This document shows, piece by piece, positions 5,440 to 5,699 of a stretch of DNA of 5,699 bases. Where the stretch lies: NCBI GenBank assembly GCA_031265345.1, contig JAISCU010000270.1:1-5699 (forward strand), written 5' to 3'. Both the position numbers and the translations under genes were made by a program. Under the pieces are notes generated by a model, which was not told the DNA's origin, searched no databases, and saw only the letters and a program-made list of their open reading frames with translations. Each line of letters opens with the position of its first letter. Positions within the stretch are counted from its first letter, which is position 1. The DNA is from Bifidobacteriaceae bacterium (GTDB lineage: Bacteria > Actinomycetota > Actinomycetes > Actinomycetales > WQXJ01).

Positions 5440-5699
5440 GCTCCTGCAGCCAGGCCGGGGTGACATCTGGTTGGCGGCTCTGAGCAAGGGACGCTCCGGG
5501 GAATTGGGCAAGACGCGTCCAGTTGTTGTGGTGTCGCCGGATGATTACGGGCCGTATTCGAGCATCGATTCGGTGGTGGTCGTTCCATTATCGGCTTCGG
5601 CCAGACCGGGCGCAGATCGTGTCGCGTTGTCTGCACGGCAGGGGCTGGACCGGGACAGCGTGGCGCTCACGCGGGCCGTCCGAGGACTGGCCCGCAGTC
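5420..5699 (+). CDS. MazF/PemK-type toxin, 3' end beyond the window
   Basis: The visible 93 residues match the MazF/PemK fold, a sequence-specific ribonuclease that cuts mRNA or other RNA and halts growth. Landmarks are PGRGDIWLA (11-19), the first strand; KTRPVVVVSP (31-40), with R33 at the conserved catalytic-loop arginine; VVVVPLSAS (52-60); and LDRDSVALTRAVRGLARS (76-93), which lines up with the ERDGVALADQVKSIAWR region of E. coli MazF. MazF proteins are usually 105-120 residues, so only about 15-25 residues should be missing on the right. The start overlaps the antitoxin by 20 bases. No break is seen in the visible part, so the toxin is probably functional. RNA target preference cannot be read from the sequence. 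Confidence 0.88.
   Translation, partial: MTGPTSELLQPGRGDIWLAALSKGRSGELGKTRPVVVVSPDDYGPYSSIDSVVVVPLSASARPGADRVALSARQGLDRDSVALTRAVRGLARS

Overview
The window is very GC-rich, with G or C at most third codon positions. Its permease and exporter look like actinobacterial members of their families, so the source is most likely a high-GC Gram-positive (Actinomycetota). The sequence alone gives no genus. All the evident genes lie on the + strand.

Layout. (1) 1-310: non-coding leader with a 31-bp tandem repeat (three copies) at the left edge. (2) 311-1606: complete NCS2 uracil/xanthine-type permease. (3) 1607-2164: non-coding, holding three copies of a 104-bp repeat, each with an internal palindrome. 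The array is bracketed by two copies of a roughly 40-bp element and followed by nested hairpins. (4) 2165-4234: complete ABC exporter half-transporter (membrane domain fused to ATPase domain). Its ATPase domain carries a long Gly/Asp-rich insertion built from 30-bp and 15-bp DNA tandem repeats. (5) 4320-4868: a toxin-antitoxin-like pair in toxin-first order. The small first gene appears to be interrupted by an in-frame TGA; the second is a ribbon-helix-helix (RHH) protein. (6) 4869-5169: non-coding, with two hairpins. (7) 5170-5699: an RHH antitoxin overlapping a MazF/PemK-type toxin that runs off the right edge.

How the parts work together. The permease would import a nucleobase by proton symport and the exporter would move an unidentified substrate outward; nothing links the two. 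The right third looks like an accessory island of two neighbouring toxin-antitoxin-type modules, with lower-GC stretches than the rest. The MazF module appears intact as far as it is visible. The upstream module looks decayed in its toxin but keeps an antitoxin with a strong ribosome binding site. The most unusual points are the in-frame TGA, the repeat-built insertion in the exporter, and the 104-bp palindromic repeat array. I do not see a clearly new multi-gene system.
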